In this document: positions 24,534-33,715 of the stretch, one piece after another | Numbering within the stretch: the stretch's first letter is position 1 | Layout: the number at the start of each line of letters is the position of its first letter | DNA from: Jeongeupia naejangsanensis | GTDB lineage: Bacteria > Pseudomonadota > Gammaproteobacteria > Burkholderiales > Chitinibacteraceae | Assembly: GCF_016865585.1 (NCBI RefSeq) | Contig: NZ_JAESND010000001.1 | Coordinates: 806,001 to 870,000, forward strand | Reading direction: 5' to 3' | DNA length: 64,000 nt | The notes under the pieces: generated by a model | Databases searched by the model: none | Seen by the model: only the letters and a program-made list of their open reading frames with translations | What the model was told of the DNA's origin: nothing | Translations under genes and position numbers: made by a program

Positions 24534-24549
24534 CTTTCTGGAGCCGCAA

Positions 24550-26022
24550 ATGCCGGAAAACATCAGCTTCAACAGCATCCCGGTGGACATCCGTACCCCG
24601 GGCCAATACATCGAAATCGACAACACCAAGGCCGTCCGCGGCCTGCCGAACCAGGACCGCCGGCTGCTGCTGGTCGGTCAGCGCCTCAGCACCGGCAGCG
24701 TCATTGCCAACGTGCCGACGCAGATCAACAATCCGGATCAGGCCGCCGGCTATTTCGGTCGCGGCTCGATGCTGCACCGGATGGTGATTGCCGCCAAGGC
24801 CGCCAATGACAGCACCGCCATGTGGGCGATCGCCCTTGACGATCTGGTCGCCGGCGTTGCTGCGACCGGCACGCTCACGCTGACCGGTACCGCCACCGGC
24901 GCCGGCATTCTGGCGCTGTACATCGCCGGCCAGCGCGTTCAGGTCGGCGTCTCGCTCGGCGACACCGCCGCCGGCGTCGCCACCAAGGTCGTGGCCGCCA
25001 TCACCGCGCAGACCAACCTGCCGGTGACCGCCTCGGCCGCCGCCGCCGTGGTCACGCTCACGGCACGCCACAAGGGCCTGACCGGCAACGGCATCGATGT
25101 CCGCCTGAACTACTACAGCGACGACGTCACCCCGGCCGGCCTGACCGCCGTGATCGCCGCAATGGCCAGCGGCGCCGGCAACCCGGACGTCGCCACTGCG
25201 ATCGCCGCGATCGGCGACGACCAGTACTACAGCATCGCCGTGCCGTATACCGACTCGGCCAACCTGACCGCGCTCGAAGCCATGCTCGACGCCAAATGGG
25301 GTCCGCTGCAACAGCGTACCGGCCACGTCTTCACCGGCATGGTCGCAACGCAGGCGGCACTGACCACCTTCGGTGCCGCCCGCAACAGCGCGCACGTCTC
25401 GGTGCTCGGCATCAACGACACGCCGACGCCGGTGTGGGAGTTCGCCGCCGCTTGGGCCGGAGTCTGCGAGTACTACGGTGCGATCGACCCGGCCCGCCCG
25501 CTGCAGACGCTGCCGGTGCCGCAACTGCTGTCGCCGCCGCTGAAGACCCGCTTCACCCGCGCCGAACGCGACCTGCTGCTGCGCTCGGGCATCAGCACGC
25601 TGATCTACGGCAGCGATGGCGCGCCGATGATCGAACGCGTCGTCACCACCTACCAGAAGAACCCGTTCGGCGTCGGCGACATCAGCCTGCTGGATCTCGA
25701 ATCCAAGTGGACCGTCGACTACATCCGCTATGCGGTCCGTGCCCGCATCGCGCTGCGCTTCCCGCGCCACAAGCTCGCCAACGACGGCAGCAACTACGCG
25801 CCGGGTCAGGCCATCGTCACGCCGAGCATCCTGCGCGCCGAGCTGCTGACGCTGTTCCGCGAGCTGGAAGAAGCCGGTCTGGTCGAGAACTTCGACCAGT
25901 TCAAGTCCGATCTGCTGGTGGTGCGCAGCAACGGCGATCCGAACCGCGTCAACGCGGTCATCCCGCCGGACATCGTCAACCAGTTCCGCGTCTTTGCTGC
26001 CGCAGTCCAGTACCTGCTCTGA
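24550..26022 (+). CDS. Contractile tail sheath protein
   Basis: A 490-aa Mu gpL-type sheath protein. Hallmarks: N-terminal ISFNSIPVDIRTPGQYIEID, a LLVGQRLSTG strand after it, an inserted beta domain (residues 100-170, with ALYIAGQRVQVGVSLGDTAAG), and the C-terminal sheath core (DLESKWTVDYIRYAVRARIA; LRAELLTLFRELEEAGLVEN). The protein would polymerise around the tube and contract. Length and both conserved ends appear complete. Confidence 0.94.
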   Translation: MPENISFNSIPVDIRTPGQYIEIDNTKAVRGLPNQDRRLLLVGQRLSTGSVIANVPTQINNPDQAAGYFGRGSMLHRMVIAAKAANDSTAMWAIALDDLVAGVAATGTLTLTGTATGAGILALYIAGQRVQVGVSLGDTAAGVATKVVAAITAQTNLPVTASAAAAVVTLTARHKGLTGNGIDVRLNYYSDDVTPAGLTAVIAAMASGAGNPDVATAIAAIGDDQYYSIAVPYTDSANLTALEAMLDAKWGPLQQRTGHVFTGMVATQAALTTFGAARNSAHVSVLGINDTPTPVWEFAAAWAGVCEYYGAIDPARPLQTLPVPQLLSPPLKTRFTRAERDLLLRSGISTLIYGSDGAPMIERVVTTYQKNPFGVGDISLLDLESKWTVDYIRYAVRARIALRFPRHKLANDGSNYAPGQAIVTPSILRAELLTLFRELEEAGLVENFDQFKSDLLVVRSNGDPNRVNAVIPPDIVNQFRVFAAAVQYLL

Positions 26023-26031
26023 TCCAACCCC

Positions 26032-26054
26032 GGCCCGCCTTCGCGCGGGCCTTT
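26032..26054 (+). terminator. Hairpin between sheath and tube genes
   Basis: GGCCCGC / GCGGGCC stem with a 6-base loop and only three T; a weak terminator or processing site. Confidence 0.55.
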
Positions 26055-26075
26055 GCTTAACTCCGGAGAACCCAT

Positions 26076-26441
26076 ATGTCTGGAAACACCCAATTTGCCG
26101 GCCGCGTTTTCGTCAGCCTCAACGGCGCGCGCCTGCGCTCCAAATCGGGCGCCAAGCTCAACGTCGGCGGCGTCGAACGCACCGCGGTCGAAACCGACCA
26201 GGGCACGCTCGGCTACACCGAAAAAACCAAGACCCCGACCGTCGAATGCACGGTGATCATGGCCCGCGACACCGATCTCGTCGCCCTCGGCAACACCGTC
26301 GATTCGACCCTGGTGTTCGAGACCGACATCGGCGTGGCCTACGTGCTCAAGGACGCCTTCGTGACCGAACCGCCGGAATTCACCGGTGGCGAAGGCGAAG
26401 TCAGCCTCAAGTTCGCCGGCACCCGTTGCGAGCGGGTTTAA
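26076..26441 (+). CDS. Tail tube protein (Mu gpM-like)
   Basis: A 121-aa tube protein. It starts NTQFAGRVFVSLNGARLRSK and contains the family pattern of short beta strands (GYTEKTKTPTVECTVIMARD, GEGEVSLKFAGTRCERV). It lies directly after the sheath gene, as in Mu L-M. The size is normal. It forms the inner tube that is driven through the envelope on contraction. Confidence 0.88.
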   Translation: MSGNTQFAGRVFVSLNGARLRSKSGAKLNVGGVERTAVETDQGTLGYTEKTKTPTVECTVIMARDTDLVALGNTVDSTLVFETDIGVAYVLKDAFVTEPPEFTGGEGEVSLKFAGTRCERV

Positions 26442-26444
26442 GCC

Positions 26445-26705
26445 ATGAGCGCCGCGTTCCCGATCGTCATCACCCTGAATCGTCCGGTCCGTTTCGGCGA
26501 CGACGACATCACCGAACTCAAGCTGCGCGAGCCGCTGGCCGGTGACTTCCGCGCGCTGACCGAACCATTTGACTTGTTCACCTGCTCGTTCAACCTCGCA
26601 GCCGAGCTGGCCGGCGTACCGGCGTCGGTGATCGACCGGCTCGGTCTGGACGACACCCAGGCCGTGATCGAAGCGGTGAACCCTTTTTTGTTCTGGTTCC
26701 GCTGA
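26445..26705 (+). CDS. Tail assembly chaperone, short form (Mu gp41-like)
   Basis: An 86-aa chaperone that binds the tape measure before tail assembly. It has the family opening (FPIVITLNRPVRFGDDDITELKLREPLAGD). A slippery heptamer C-CCT-TTT at 26681-26687 lies near the end. A -1 shift there gives a longer product to 26839 that continues FVLVPLNWQEMAGDLVVAGG and ends LKGATAP. The same two-product arrangement is conserved in lambda G/GT, P2 E/E' and Mu-like phages. The gene starts 3 bp after the tube gene. Confidence 0.85.
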   Translation: MSAAFPIVITLNRPVRFGDDDITELKLREPLAGDFRALTEPFDLFTCSFNLAAELAGVPASVIDRLGLDDTQAVIEAVNPFLFWFR

Positions 26706-26839
26706 ACTGGCAGGAGATGGCCGGCGACCTCGTCGTCGCCGGCGGCATCGCCCCGTCGGAGGTCTGGTCCATGCGCTGGAGCGAATTTGGCTTCTGGCAT
26801 GGCCAGGTCCTCCGGCTCAAGGGCGCCACCGCGCCGTAA
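26681..26839 (+). other. Programmed -1 frameshift extension of tail chaperone
   Basis: From the slippery site at 26681-26687 the -1 frame is open to the TAA at 26837-26839 and encodes 50 further residues typical of the downstream half of tail chaperones (NWQEMAGDLVVAGG, WSMRWSEFGFWHGQVLRL). The full fusion would be about 131 aa. Confidence 0.8.
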
Positions 26840-26870
26840 TGCCACGGGGGCCCTTTCTAAGGATCAACAC

Positions 26871-26921
26871 GTGGCATTCATACGCAAAAACGACGAAGCG
26901 CTTAACAGCGATCCTCCCTAG
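26871..26921 (+). pseudogene. Possible N-terminal stub of the lost tape measure gene
   Basis: A 16-codon frame (MAFIRKNDEALNSDPP, GTG start) follows AAGGA at good spacing, right after the chaperone, where a tape measure gene should begin. It stops at once. It may be the start left behind when the tape measure body was lost. Confidence 0.3.
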
Positions 26922-26994
26922 CCGATCTACGCCCAATCCCGTCAGGCGACTTCGCCTACCGAGATGAACCCAAAGCAGTTCTACCTGCTCCCCA

Positions 26995-27018
26995 GCCTCG
27001 CTTTTGTGGGGCTTTTTT
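26995..27018 (+). terminator. Terminator before the lysozyme/tape-measure chimera
   Basis: GCCTCGC / GTGGGGC (two G-T pairs) with TTTT loop and six T. It is a decayed copy of the terminator at 37541-37565 that precedes the endolysin gene, which shows that the duplicated segment includes upstream DNA. Confidence 0.7.
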
Positions 27019-27028
27019 AGGACTCTCC

Positions 27029-28693
27029 ATGGCCCGAATTTCCATCACAGAGGCAGGCGGCGCGAATGTGCTGGCGTTTCTGGACATGCTCGCCGCCAGC
27101 GAAGGCACAGCCAGCACCGGCGATGATGGCTACAACGTCATCGTCGGCAGCACGCCCAGCTCGCCCAAGCTGTTCGACAATTACGCAGATCACCCGCGCG
27201 TGCTTGTCAATTTACCGAAACTCAAGATCAAATCGAGCGCCGCCGGGCGCTATCAGATTCTCGGACGCTATTACTCTGCCTACAGTAAACAGCTTCGGCT
27301 GAGCAATTTCAGTCCGCTCAGCCAAGACCGGATTGCGCTGCAGCTAATTCGTGAATGCAAGGCACTCGACGACATCAAGCAAGGCAATATCGAGCGGGCG
27401 ATCCACAAATGCCGTTCACGCTGGGCTTCACTGCCCGGCGCCGGTTACGGCCAGCACGAGAACAAGCTGAAGCCCCTGCTGGATGCCTATCACGCTGCGG
27501 GCGGAACCTCGGTATCGGCTCCCATGCGCAATAAGGAATCCCCTGACGATAGCGGACTCGTCGCCGGCGCCGCCAAAGGCAGTATCGGCAGGTCTGGAAA
27601 GCAATCCATCAGAGCCGTGCAACAACCTGTCACGAAAAACAATCCGTCCAAGCTGAGCGAGCTATTCGGCAACGATGCCGCCCCAAAGCGGATCGCACCG
27701 CTGAACGGTGTTACTTCGCGCAAGCTGCCTCCGAAAACCAAAGCGACAGGAGCTTCCGCGAACGGACTTGCTGTCCAGCAGAAAGGCGGCACGCTCAGTA
27801 CCAAGGCAGAGCAAGAAAAACAACCGCAGATCAACACCGAAGCAAGTGCTCAATACGGCTGGGCTGACGCATTTCAGGACGCTATCGATACGGCAATCAA
27901 GGATGCCAACAAGGTAGGCATCGACAGTACCGGACTGCTTGGGATCGACGCGACGCCAACAATCGGTTTAGCTCCCTGGAACTTCAAAAAGAACAAGTCA
28001 GCCGCTGGCTCCGGAGGCCTTCCGTCATTGTCCGGTAGCTCAAACAGCGGCATCAGGGGAGGAGGCGCCAACTCGCTTGGCCGCAACGCGCGTCGCTCGC
28101 TCGGCACCCGCGCCAAAGCGCTTGTTCAAAAAGGCAAACAATTAGCGCAGGACGGATTTCAAGGCAGCAAGAACTGGTTAGGTCAAAAAGGCTCCGAGGT
28201 AAAGAGCGTTGCCACACGCGGCAGACAAATGCTCCACAGCGGCATGCGGCTTGGCAAAGGCTTGCTGGGGACTGTCCCCCAAGCACTTAGATCCATGCCC
28301 AACCTGGCCTTGAACGACCGCTATGCGCCATCTGATTTGAACTTGCGCGCGCTACCCACAATGGGAAACGACGCCATCGGCGACAGCACTGCCCGCGTTC
28401 TCGCCTTCTTCGGCAACCATGGTACGCGCGAAGCCCCGCACTTGGGCAACGATCAGGCACCGAAGTTGTCTGCGACTGGATCAACCCAAGGCCAAGGCAC
28501 GCCTCAAGCCAACGCTACCTTACCCTCCGGTTCCCAAACCCCTCAAAAAATCACCGGCCAAATCGATGTCAAGGTCAGCCTGCCCCAAGGCGCCACAGGG
28601 ACGGTCGTCGTCAACCAGCCTGTGAACCAAGGCGTGCAGGTGAAGGGTGCTGTTGGGTATTACATGCCGACGTTGTCACAAGGAGGCTTTTAA
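27029..28693 (+). CDS. Lysozyme domain fused to tape-measure-like C-terminus
   Basis: A 554-aa protein in the tape-measure position, directly before the N gene. Residues 1-162 are a lambda R-type transglycosylase (GH104): FLDMLAASEGT with catalytic Glu25, AAGRYQILGRYYSAY, SRWASLPGAGYGQHE. This part is a close copy of the endolysin at 37579. Residues 170-270 are a low-complexity linker; 270-554 contain a Gly/Ser/Arg-rich amphipathic stretch and an end (GQIDVKVSLPQGATG ... GAVGYYMPTL) like tape-measure C-termini. The long helical hydrophobic body usual for tape measures is missing. The protein may set a short tail or carry peptidoglycan-cleaving activity to the tip; it may also be non-functional. 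Confidence 0.7.
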   Translation: MARISITEAGGANVLAFLDMLAASEGTASTGDDGYNVIVGSTPSSPKLFDNYADHPRVLVNLPKLKIKSSAAGRYQILGRYYSAYSKQLRLSNFSPLSQDRIALQLIRECKALDDIKQGNIERAIHKCRSRWASLPGAGYGQHENKLKPLLDAYHAAGGTSVSAPMRNKESPDDSGLVAGAAKGSIGRSGKQSIRAVQQPVTKNNPSKLSELFGNDAAPKRIAPLNGVTSRKLPPKTKATGASANGLAVQQKGGTLSTKAEQEKQPQINTEASAQYGWADAFQDAIDTAIKDANKVGIDSTGLLGIDATPTIGLAPWNFKKNKSAAGSGGLPSLSGSSNSGIRGGGANSLGRNARRSLGTRAKALVQKGKQLAQDGFQGSKNWLGQKGSEVKSVATRGRQMLHSGMRLGKGLLGTVPQALRSMPNLALNDRYAPSDLNLRALPTMGNDAIGDSTARVLAFFGNHGTREAPHLGNDQAPKLSATGSTQGQGTPQANATLPSGSQTPQKITGQIDVKVSLPQGATGTVVVNQPVNQGVQVKGAVGYYMPTLSQGGF

Positions 28694-30012
28694 TGGCTTG
28701 GCGAAAACAACTTCAGAAAGCCCAGTTTCGCGACGTGTTCTTTCACGTCAGCAGCAGCACCGCCGAGGTGGGCCGGCGCGTTCAGCTGACCGAATATCCG
28801 CTGCGCGACACGCCATACGCCGAGGATTTGGGTCGCAAGGCGCGGACGTTCTCACTCTCTGCCTTCGTCATCGGCCCAGATTACATGGCCAAGCGAGACG
28901 CGCTGATCAAGGCGTTCGAGACGCCCGGCCCCGGCACACTGCAACTGCCCCATGCAGGCACGATCCAAGTCGTGGTCACCAAGGTTTCGGTCGAGGAATC
29001 GAGCGACCAAGGCGGCATGGCGCGGTTCAGCCTCGAGTTCGCCGAATTCGGTGCCAATGACTGGCCGAGCAGCAAGGTCGATACCGATGCCACGCTCAAT
29101 AACACCTGCGATCAGGTGCTGGCGAGTGCGAGCATGGACTTCACCCTGCGCTGGAACACGCTCAGCCTGTCGATCCAGGCTTCGTTCCAGTCAGCCGCCT
29201 TGGATGACCTGACCGCACTGGCCAAATCAGGCTTGGCCTTCATCGATATGGTCACCGGCGAGGTACGCGACGCCAAAGCCCAACTGGACCGGATTCTCAA
29301 TCCGATCCAGGCCTTGGTCCGGCTACCGGGCGAGCTGTTCGCCCGCCTGAACGAATCGGTGACACGGATCGAGGATCAGGTGAAGCGGACCCTCGACCCT
29401 CGCCAGATCGCCGCCAGCCTGGCCCCGCTGATCTACCAATTCGCCCCCAACCTGCCTTTTGTGTTCCCAACGCTGATCATCATCACGCCGCAGCCCGGGC
29501 CGACGCCGACGCCCGGTACGCAACCGCTGCCGCCCGGTGTTGTGCCGGTGCCGGCGCCGACGCAGGCCAACCGGCCGGTGATCCGGCCGACCACGCCCGC
29601 GAACATCGCGCTGATCAACAGCGCCAAGGCGCAGGACATCGCGATCAGGACCATCGCCACCGTGCAGCTGGCGCGCAGTATCGTCACCGTGCCGCTGATC
29701 GCCAGCGCCGACCTGATCGCGCTGCGCGACGACGCGCTGGCGGCGATCGACACCCTGCTCGAACCGGCGTCGGACCAGGGCTATCGCGACCTGCTGGCAC
29801 TCAAGCGCGCCACGATGGCCGCGACGGCGCAGCGGCTGACGCAGGCGGTACCGATCGTGACGATCACGCCGCGCAGCCGTACGCCGGCGCTGGTGCTAGC
29901 CTGGCGCCAGACCGGCGCCATCGCTGCCGAGACCGATCTGGTCCGCCGCAACGGCGTGCGTCATCCCGGCTTCGTGCCGGCCAACCGGCCGATTCAGCTG
30001 CCCAAGGAGTAA
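28693..30012 (+). CDS. Mu N-like protein (DNA circularisation N family)
   Basis: A 439-aa baseplate-associated protein of the Mu gp43/N family. The N-terminus is diagnostic (WRKQLQKAQFRDVFFHVSSS, GRRVQLTEYPLRDTPYAEDLGRKARTFSLSAFVIGPDYM). A Pro-rich linker near residues 255-290 (PGPTPTPGTQPLPPG) separates two helical halves. It is needed for baseplate/tail formation. The start overlaps the preceding stop (TAATG). Confidence 0.9.
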   Translation: MAWRKQLQKAQFRDVFFHVSSSTAEVGRRVQLTEYPLRDTPYAEDLGRKARTFSLSAFVIGPDYMAKRDALIKAFETPGPGTLQLPHAGTIQVVVTKVSVEESSDQGGMARFSLEFAEFGANDWPSSKVDTDATLNNTCDQVLASASMDFTLRWNTLSLSIQASFQSAALDDLTALAKSGLAFIDMVTGEVRDAKAQLDRILNPIQALVRLPGELFARLNESVTRIEDQVKRTLDPRQIAASLAPLIYQFAPNLPFVFPTLIIITPQPGPTPTPGTQPLPPGVVPVPAPTQANRPVIRPTTPANIALINSAKAQDIAIRTIATVQLARSIVTVPLIASADLIALRDDALAAIDTLLEPASDQGYRDLLALKRATMAATAQRLTQAVPIVTITPRSRTPALVLAWRQTGAIAAETDLVRRNGVRHPGFVPANRPIQLPKE

Positions 30013-30015
30013 GCC

Positions 30016-31065
30016 ATGTCCACACTGGAATTGCTGGTCGACGGCAAGATCTACGCCGGCTGGACCGAGCTGGCGGTCGAAGCAGGGCTGGAGCAATTGT
30101 CGGGCAGCTTCACGCTGCAACTGACCGAGCGCTGGCCCGATTCCGGCGAACCCCGGCCAATCAACGCCGGCCAGCCCTGCGTGGTGAAAGTCGACGACTT
30201 GCCGGTCGTCACCGGCTTCATCGACAGCGTGTCGGTGTCGTTCAACGCGACGTCACGCACGCTGTCGGTGTCCGGCCGCGATGTCACCGCCGATCTGATC
30301 GATTGCAGCGCCATCCATGGCGCCGGTCAGTGGAAGAAGGCCAGCCTGGCTCGGATCGCCCGCGATCTGTGCAAGCCCTACGACATCAAGGTCGACGTCG
30401 ACGCGAGCGCGACAGCGCTGGCCGATCAGCCCTTCGACAGCTGGAACATCGAGGAAGGCGAATCGTGCTTCGACTGTCTGGAGCGCGCGGCGCGGCTGCG
30501 CACGGTGATGCTGACAACACTCGGCGACGGCAAACTGATGATCACCCGCCCCGGCGCCGAGCAGACCGGGCTCGCACTGGTCGAAGGCGACAACATCGTC
30601 AGCGCCAGCGGCAACTTCAGCTGGAACGACCGCTTCAGCGAATACCGGGTCAAGGGCCAGAGCCGCCGCAGTCATGCCGGTGTCGGCATCAGCAAGGATG
30701 CCGAGATCGGTGGCGATGAACGCCACCGGCTGAAGATCGTGCTGGCCGAAGACCAGGCCGACGGCCCGACCGCGCAGCAGCGCGCCGACTGGGAGCGCAC
30801 CATCCGCGCCGCCCGCTCGAACCGCGCGACGATCACCGTCTGCGGCTGGCGCCAGGCACCGGACCAGCCGCTGTGGCGCCCCAACCTGCGCGTCCGGCTC
30901 ACCTCCTCACTGCTGCGTGCCGACGAGGAAAAGCTGATCACCAAGGTCAACTACACGCTGAGCGCCGAGGGCGAGCGCTGCCAGCTCGAGCTGGCCGACC
31001 CGCGCAGCTTCGACCAGCTGGCCGGCAAATCGGCCGGCAAGTCCAAAACCAAATCCAAGGGGTAA
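30016..31065 (+). CDS. Baseplate hub protein P (Mu gp44-like)
   Basis: A 349-aa hub protein equivalent to T4 gp27/P2 D. It begins LELLVDGKIYAGWTELAVEAGLEQ and contains SGSFTLQLTERWPD, SVSFNATSRTLSVSGRDVTADLIDCSA and the late segment WRPNLRVRLTSSLLRADEE, all typical of gp44. Full length. It lies 3 bp after the N gene and 4 bp before gp45. Confidence 0.92.
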   Translation: MSTLELLVDGKIYAGWTELAVEAGLEQLSGSFTLQLTERWPDSGEPRPINAGQPCVVKVDDLPVVTGFIDSVSVSFNATSRTLSVSGRDVTADLIDCSAIHGAGQWKKASLARIARDLCKPYDIKVDVDASATALADQPFDSWNIEEGESCFDCLERAARLRTVMLTTLGDGKLMITRPGAEQTGLALVEGDNIVSASGNFSWNDRFSEYRVKGQSRRSHAGVGISKDAEIGGDERHRLKIVLAEDQADGPTAQQRADWERTIRAARSNRATITVCGWRQAPDQPLWRPNLRVRLTSSLLRADEEKLITKVNYTLSAEGERCQLELADPRSFDQLAGKSAGKSKTKSKG

Positions 31066-31069
31066 CACC

Positions 31070-31648
31070 ATGATCGAACGCCTTGCCCGCCGCGTGCGGC
31101 TGATGGTCGCGCGCGCCGTCGTCAACCTCGTCAACGATGCCGGCGGCCTGCAGTTGCTGCAGGTGTCGGCGCTGGCCGACGAAACCCGCGACGACGTCGA
31201 GCGTGCGCAGAACTACGGCCTGACCAGCGTGCCGCTGCCCGGCGCGACCGTGGTCATGGTTGCCGTCGCCGGCAGCCGCGATCACCTCGTCGCCACCGCC
31301 GTCGACGACCCGCGCTACCGCCCCACCGGCCTCAAGGCCGGCGAGGTCTGCGTCTACACCAACGAAGGCGACCGCATCCACCTGCAGAACGGCCGGCTGG
31401 TCGAGATCAGCACCAAGACGCTGCGGATCAACGCCGACACGCTGATCGAACTCAACACCGACAAGCTGCAGATCAACGCCCCGCTGACCAACAGCAGCGG
31501 CCAGCTCAAGACCGCCGGCGACATCACCGACACCGCCGGCAGCAACGGCCGCACCGTGGCCGGCATGCGCGCCCAGTACAACAGCCACACCCATGGCGGC
31601 GTGCAGACCGGTCCGGGCAGCAGCGGCACACCGAACAAGGGAATGTGA
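31070..31648 (+). CDS. Baseplate spike protein (Mu gp45-like)
   Basis: A 192-aa spike. It has the N-terminal OB-fold stretch (RAQNYGLTSVPLPGATVVMV), a beta-helical C-terminal region (TLRINADTLIELNTDKLQIN) and the terminal YNSHTHGGV motif whose histidines bind an iron at the tip. It would pierce the target outer membrane. It overlaps gp46 by one base (TGATG). Confidence 0.92.
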   Translation: MIERLARRVRLMVARAVVNLVNDAGGLQLLQVSALADETRDDVERAQNYGLTSVPLPGATVVMVAVAGSRDHLVATAVDDPRYRPTGLKAGEVCVYTNEGDRIHLQNGRLVEISTKTLRINADTLIELNTDKLQINAPLTNSSGQLKTAGDITDTAGSNGRTVAGMRAQYNSHTHGGVQTGPGSSGTPNKGM

Positions 31649-32073
31649 TGACCGATTTGCTGACCCGCTATCTGGGCTGGAACCAGGGCTGCGACTGGCG
31701 GCTGTCCACCGTCGGGCTCGAGATCGACAACGGCCTCGACTCGGCCGTGACGCTCAGCCTGTTCACCGACCGCCGCGCCGAACCGGGCGACAACGTCCCC
31801 GGCGACCCGCGCGGCTGGTGGGGCGACGCCGTGCCGGTCAAGGACGAGCGCGTCGTGCCGCTGGGTTCGCGGCTGTGGCTGCTGGCGCGCGAGAAACAGC
31901 TGCCGTCCACGCTGCGCCGCGCCGAGGACTACGCACGCGAAGCGCTGCAATGGCTGATCGACGACGGCGTCGCCGGCTCGATCATCGTCGCGGCCAGTGC
32001 GCCCCGCACCGGCATGCTGCAGCTCGACATCCGGATCGACGCCCGCGCCTATCAATTCGAGGTAAACCCATGA
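31648..32073 (+). CDS. Baseplate protein gp46-like
   Basis: A 141-aa wedge protein of the GPW/gp46 type: starts TDLLTRYLGWNQGCDWRLS, with RRAEPGDNVPGDPRGWWGD in the centre and [15 protein letters not shown] at the end. The ATG at 31648 overlaps the gp45 stop; the next gene overlaps by ATGA. Confidence 0.9.
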   Translation: MTDLLTRYLGWNQGCDWRLSTVGLEIDNGLDSAVTLSLFTDRRAEPGDNVPGDPRGWWGDAVPVKDERVVPLGSRLWLLAREKQLPSTLRRAEDYAREALQWLIDDGVAGSIIVAASAPRTGMLQLDIRIDARAYQFEVNP

Positions 32074-33128
32074 GTTTCGACCGCCCCACCCTCGCCGAAC
32101 TCGTCGACGCCCAGCTCGGCGAGATCGAAACCCGCCTTCCCGGTGCCGACGCCCGGCTGCGCCAATCCAACCTCAACGTGCTCGGCCGGGTCCAGGCCGG
32201 CGGGCTGCACCAGCTGTACGGCTATCTGTCCTGGCTGGCACAGCAACTGTTTCCGGACACCGCCGAGTCCGAGTTTCTCGACCGCTGGGCCGGTATCTGG
32301 CTGCCCGAAGGCCGCAAGCCAGCCGCGCTGGCACAAGGCAGCGTCCGCCTCGGCGGCACGCCGGGCACGCTGATCCCGGCCGGCACCGCGCTGACCCGCG
32401 CCGATGACCGCGAATACCTGAGCACCGCCGAGGGCGTGATCAAGGCCGACGGCAGTGCCGACATCCCGGTGGCCGCGCGCGAAGCCGGCGCCGCCGCCAA
32501 TGCCGACACCGGCACCGCGCTGACCGTGACCACGCCGATCGCCGGGCTGCAAAGCAGCGCCAGCGTCATCGCGCCGGGCCTGACCCAGGGCGCCGACGAG
32601 GAAGCCGACGCCGCGCTGCGCCAGCGGCTGATCGCGCGCATCCAGAACCCGCCGCAAGGCGGCTCGGCCGCCGACTACGTGTCGTGGGCGCTCGAAGTCC
32701 CCGGCGTTACCCGCGCCTGGCATCTGCCGGCGCTGAGCGGACCGGGCAGCAACGCCGTCGTCTTCGTCCGCGACGGCGACGCCAGCCCGATTCCGGACGC
32801 CAACGAAGTCGCCACCGTCCAAGCGCACATCGACGCGGTCCGGCCGGTCACCGCCGACTTCACCGCGCTGGCGCCGGCGCCCTTGACGGTCGATTACCGC
32901 GTCCGCGTCACGCCCAACACCAGTGCGGTGCGCGCCGCCGTCGTCACCGCGCTGCAGAACCTGCACGAGCGCGAGGCCGAACCCGGCGCCACGTTGTACC
33001 TGAGCAGGATCAACGAGGCCATCAGCCAGGCCGACGGCGAGTTCGACCACGTGCTGTTCGCGCCGACCGCCGACGTCGTCCCGGCCACGCTGCAAATGCC
33101 GCTCTGCGGAGACGTCACATGGCAATGA
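32070..33128 (+). CDS. Baseplate J-like protein (Mu gp47-like)
   Basis: A 352-aa wedge protein of the baseplate J family: [68 protein letters not shown] and [15 protein letters not shown] are conserved. Length is normal. The start at 32070 overlaps the gp46 stop as ATGA. Confidence 0.93.
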   Translation: MSFDRPTLAELVDAQLGEIETRLPGADARLRQSNLNVLGRVQAGGLHQLYGYLSWLAQQLFPDTAESEFLDRWAGIWLPEGRKPAALAQGSVRLGGTPGTLIPAGTALTRADDREYLSTAEGVIKADGSADIPVAAREAGAAANADTGTALTVTTPIAGLQSSASVIAPGLTQGADEEADAALRQRLIARIQNPPQGGSAADYVSWALEVPGVTRAWHLPALSGPGSNAVVFVRDGDASPIPDANEVATVQAHIDAVRPVTADFTALAPAPLTVDYRVRVTPNTSAVRAAVVTALQNLHEREAEPGATLYLSRINEAISQADGEFDHVLFAPTADVVPATLQMPLCGDVTWQ

Positions 33129-33715
33129 GTCCCGACGACTACCGCGAATCACTGTCCGCACTGCTGCCGCAAGGACTGGCCTGGCCGCGCGAACCGGAGT
33201 CGGTATTGCAACGCGTGCTCGGCAGTTTCGGCGCCGGCCTGGCCCAAGTCGACGCCCACGGCGACGCGCTGCTCGCCGAGTCCTGGCCGCGCAGCAGCTA
33301 CGCCTTGCTGGCCGACTGGGAGCGCGTCACCGGCCTGCCCGACGAATGCTCGGTGCAGGGCGGCCAGACGCTCGAAGCCCGCCGCAACGCCGTCGCCGCC
33401 AAGCTCGCCGCCCGCGGCGGCCAGAGCCCGGCCTACTTCATCGGCATTGCCGCGCAGTACGGCCACGTCGACGCAACCATCACCGAATTCCGCGCCCGCC
33501 GCTACGGCCGCGCCCGCAACGGCCAGCGTTTCGGTGGCTGGGGCTGGCAATACGTCTGGCAACTGAACCTGCCGGCGCAGACGGTCGAACAGCGCAACAG
33601 CAACGACCCGTTCGGCGAGCACTACCAGGTCTGGGGCGACAGCCCGCTGGAATGCGTGATCAACAAACTCAAACCCGCACATACGCGGGTTTTCTTTACT
33701 TATGGAGGGGTGTGA
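33119..33715 (+). CDS. Baseplate/tail protein gp48-like (DUF2313)
   Basis: A 198-aa protein of the YmfQ/DUF2313 family: [20 protein letters not shown], then [19 protein letters not shown] and [19 protein letters not shown]. It joins baseplate and fibres. The start at 33119 has GGAG nine bases upstream; a second ATG at 33125 gives an ATGA overlap with gp47. Its 3' end contains a terminator-like hairpin (33671-33693). Confidence 0.9.
   Translation: MAMSPDDYRESLSALLPQGLAWPREPESVLQRVLGSFGAGLAQVDAHGDALLAESWPRSSYALLADWERVTGLPDECSVQGGQTLEARRNAVAAKLAARGGQSPAYFIGIAAQYGHVDATITEFRARRYGRARNGQRFGGWGWQYVWQLNLPAQTVEQRNSNDPFGEHYQVWGDSPLECVINKLKPAHTRVFFTYGGV
33671..33693 (+). terminator. Terminator-like hairpin before first fibre gene
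   Basis: AAACCCGC / GCGGGTTT with a 6-base loop, followed by TTTCTTT. It lies inside the end of the gp48-like gene, 22 bp before the fibre start. Confidence 0.65.

Noticed and set aside
24433-25770. 445-codon minus-strand frame opposite the sheath gene
   Set aside because: Shadow of the sheath gene; Gly/Asp-rich without motifs.
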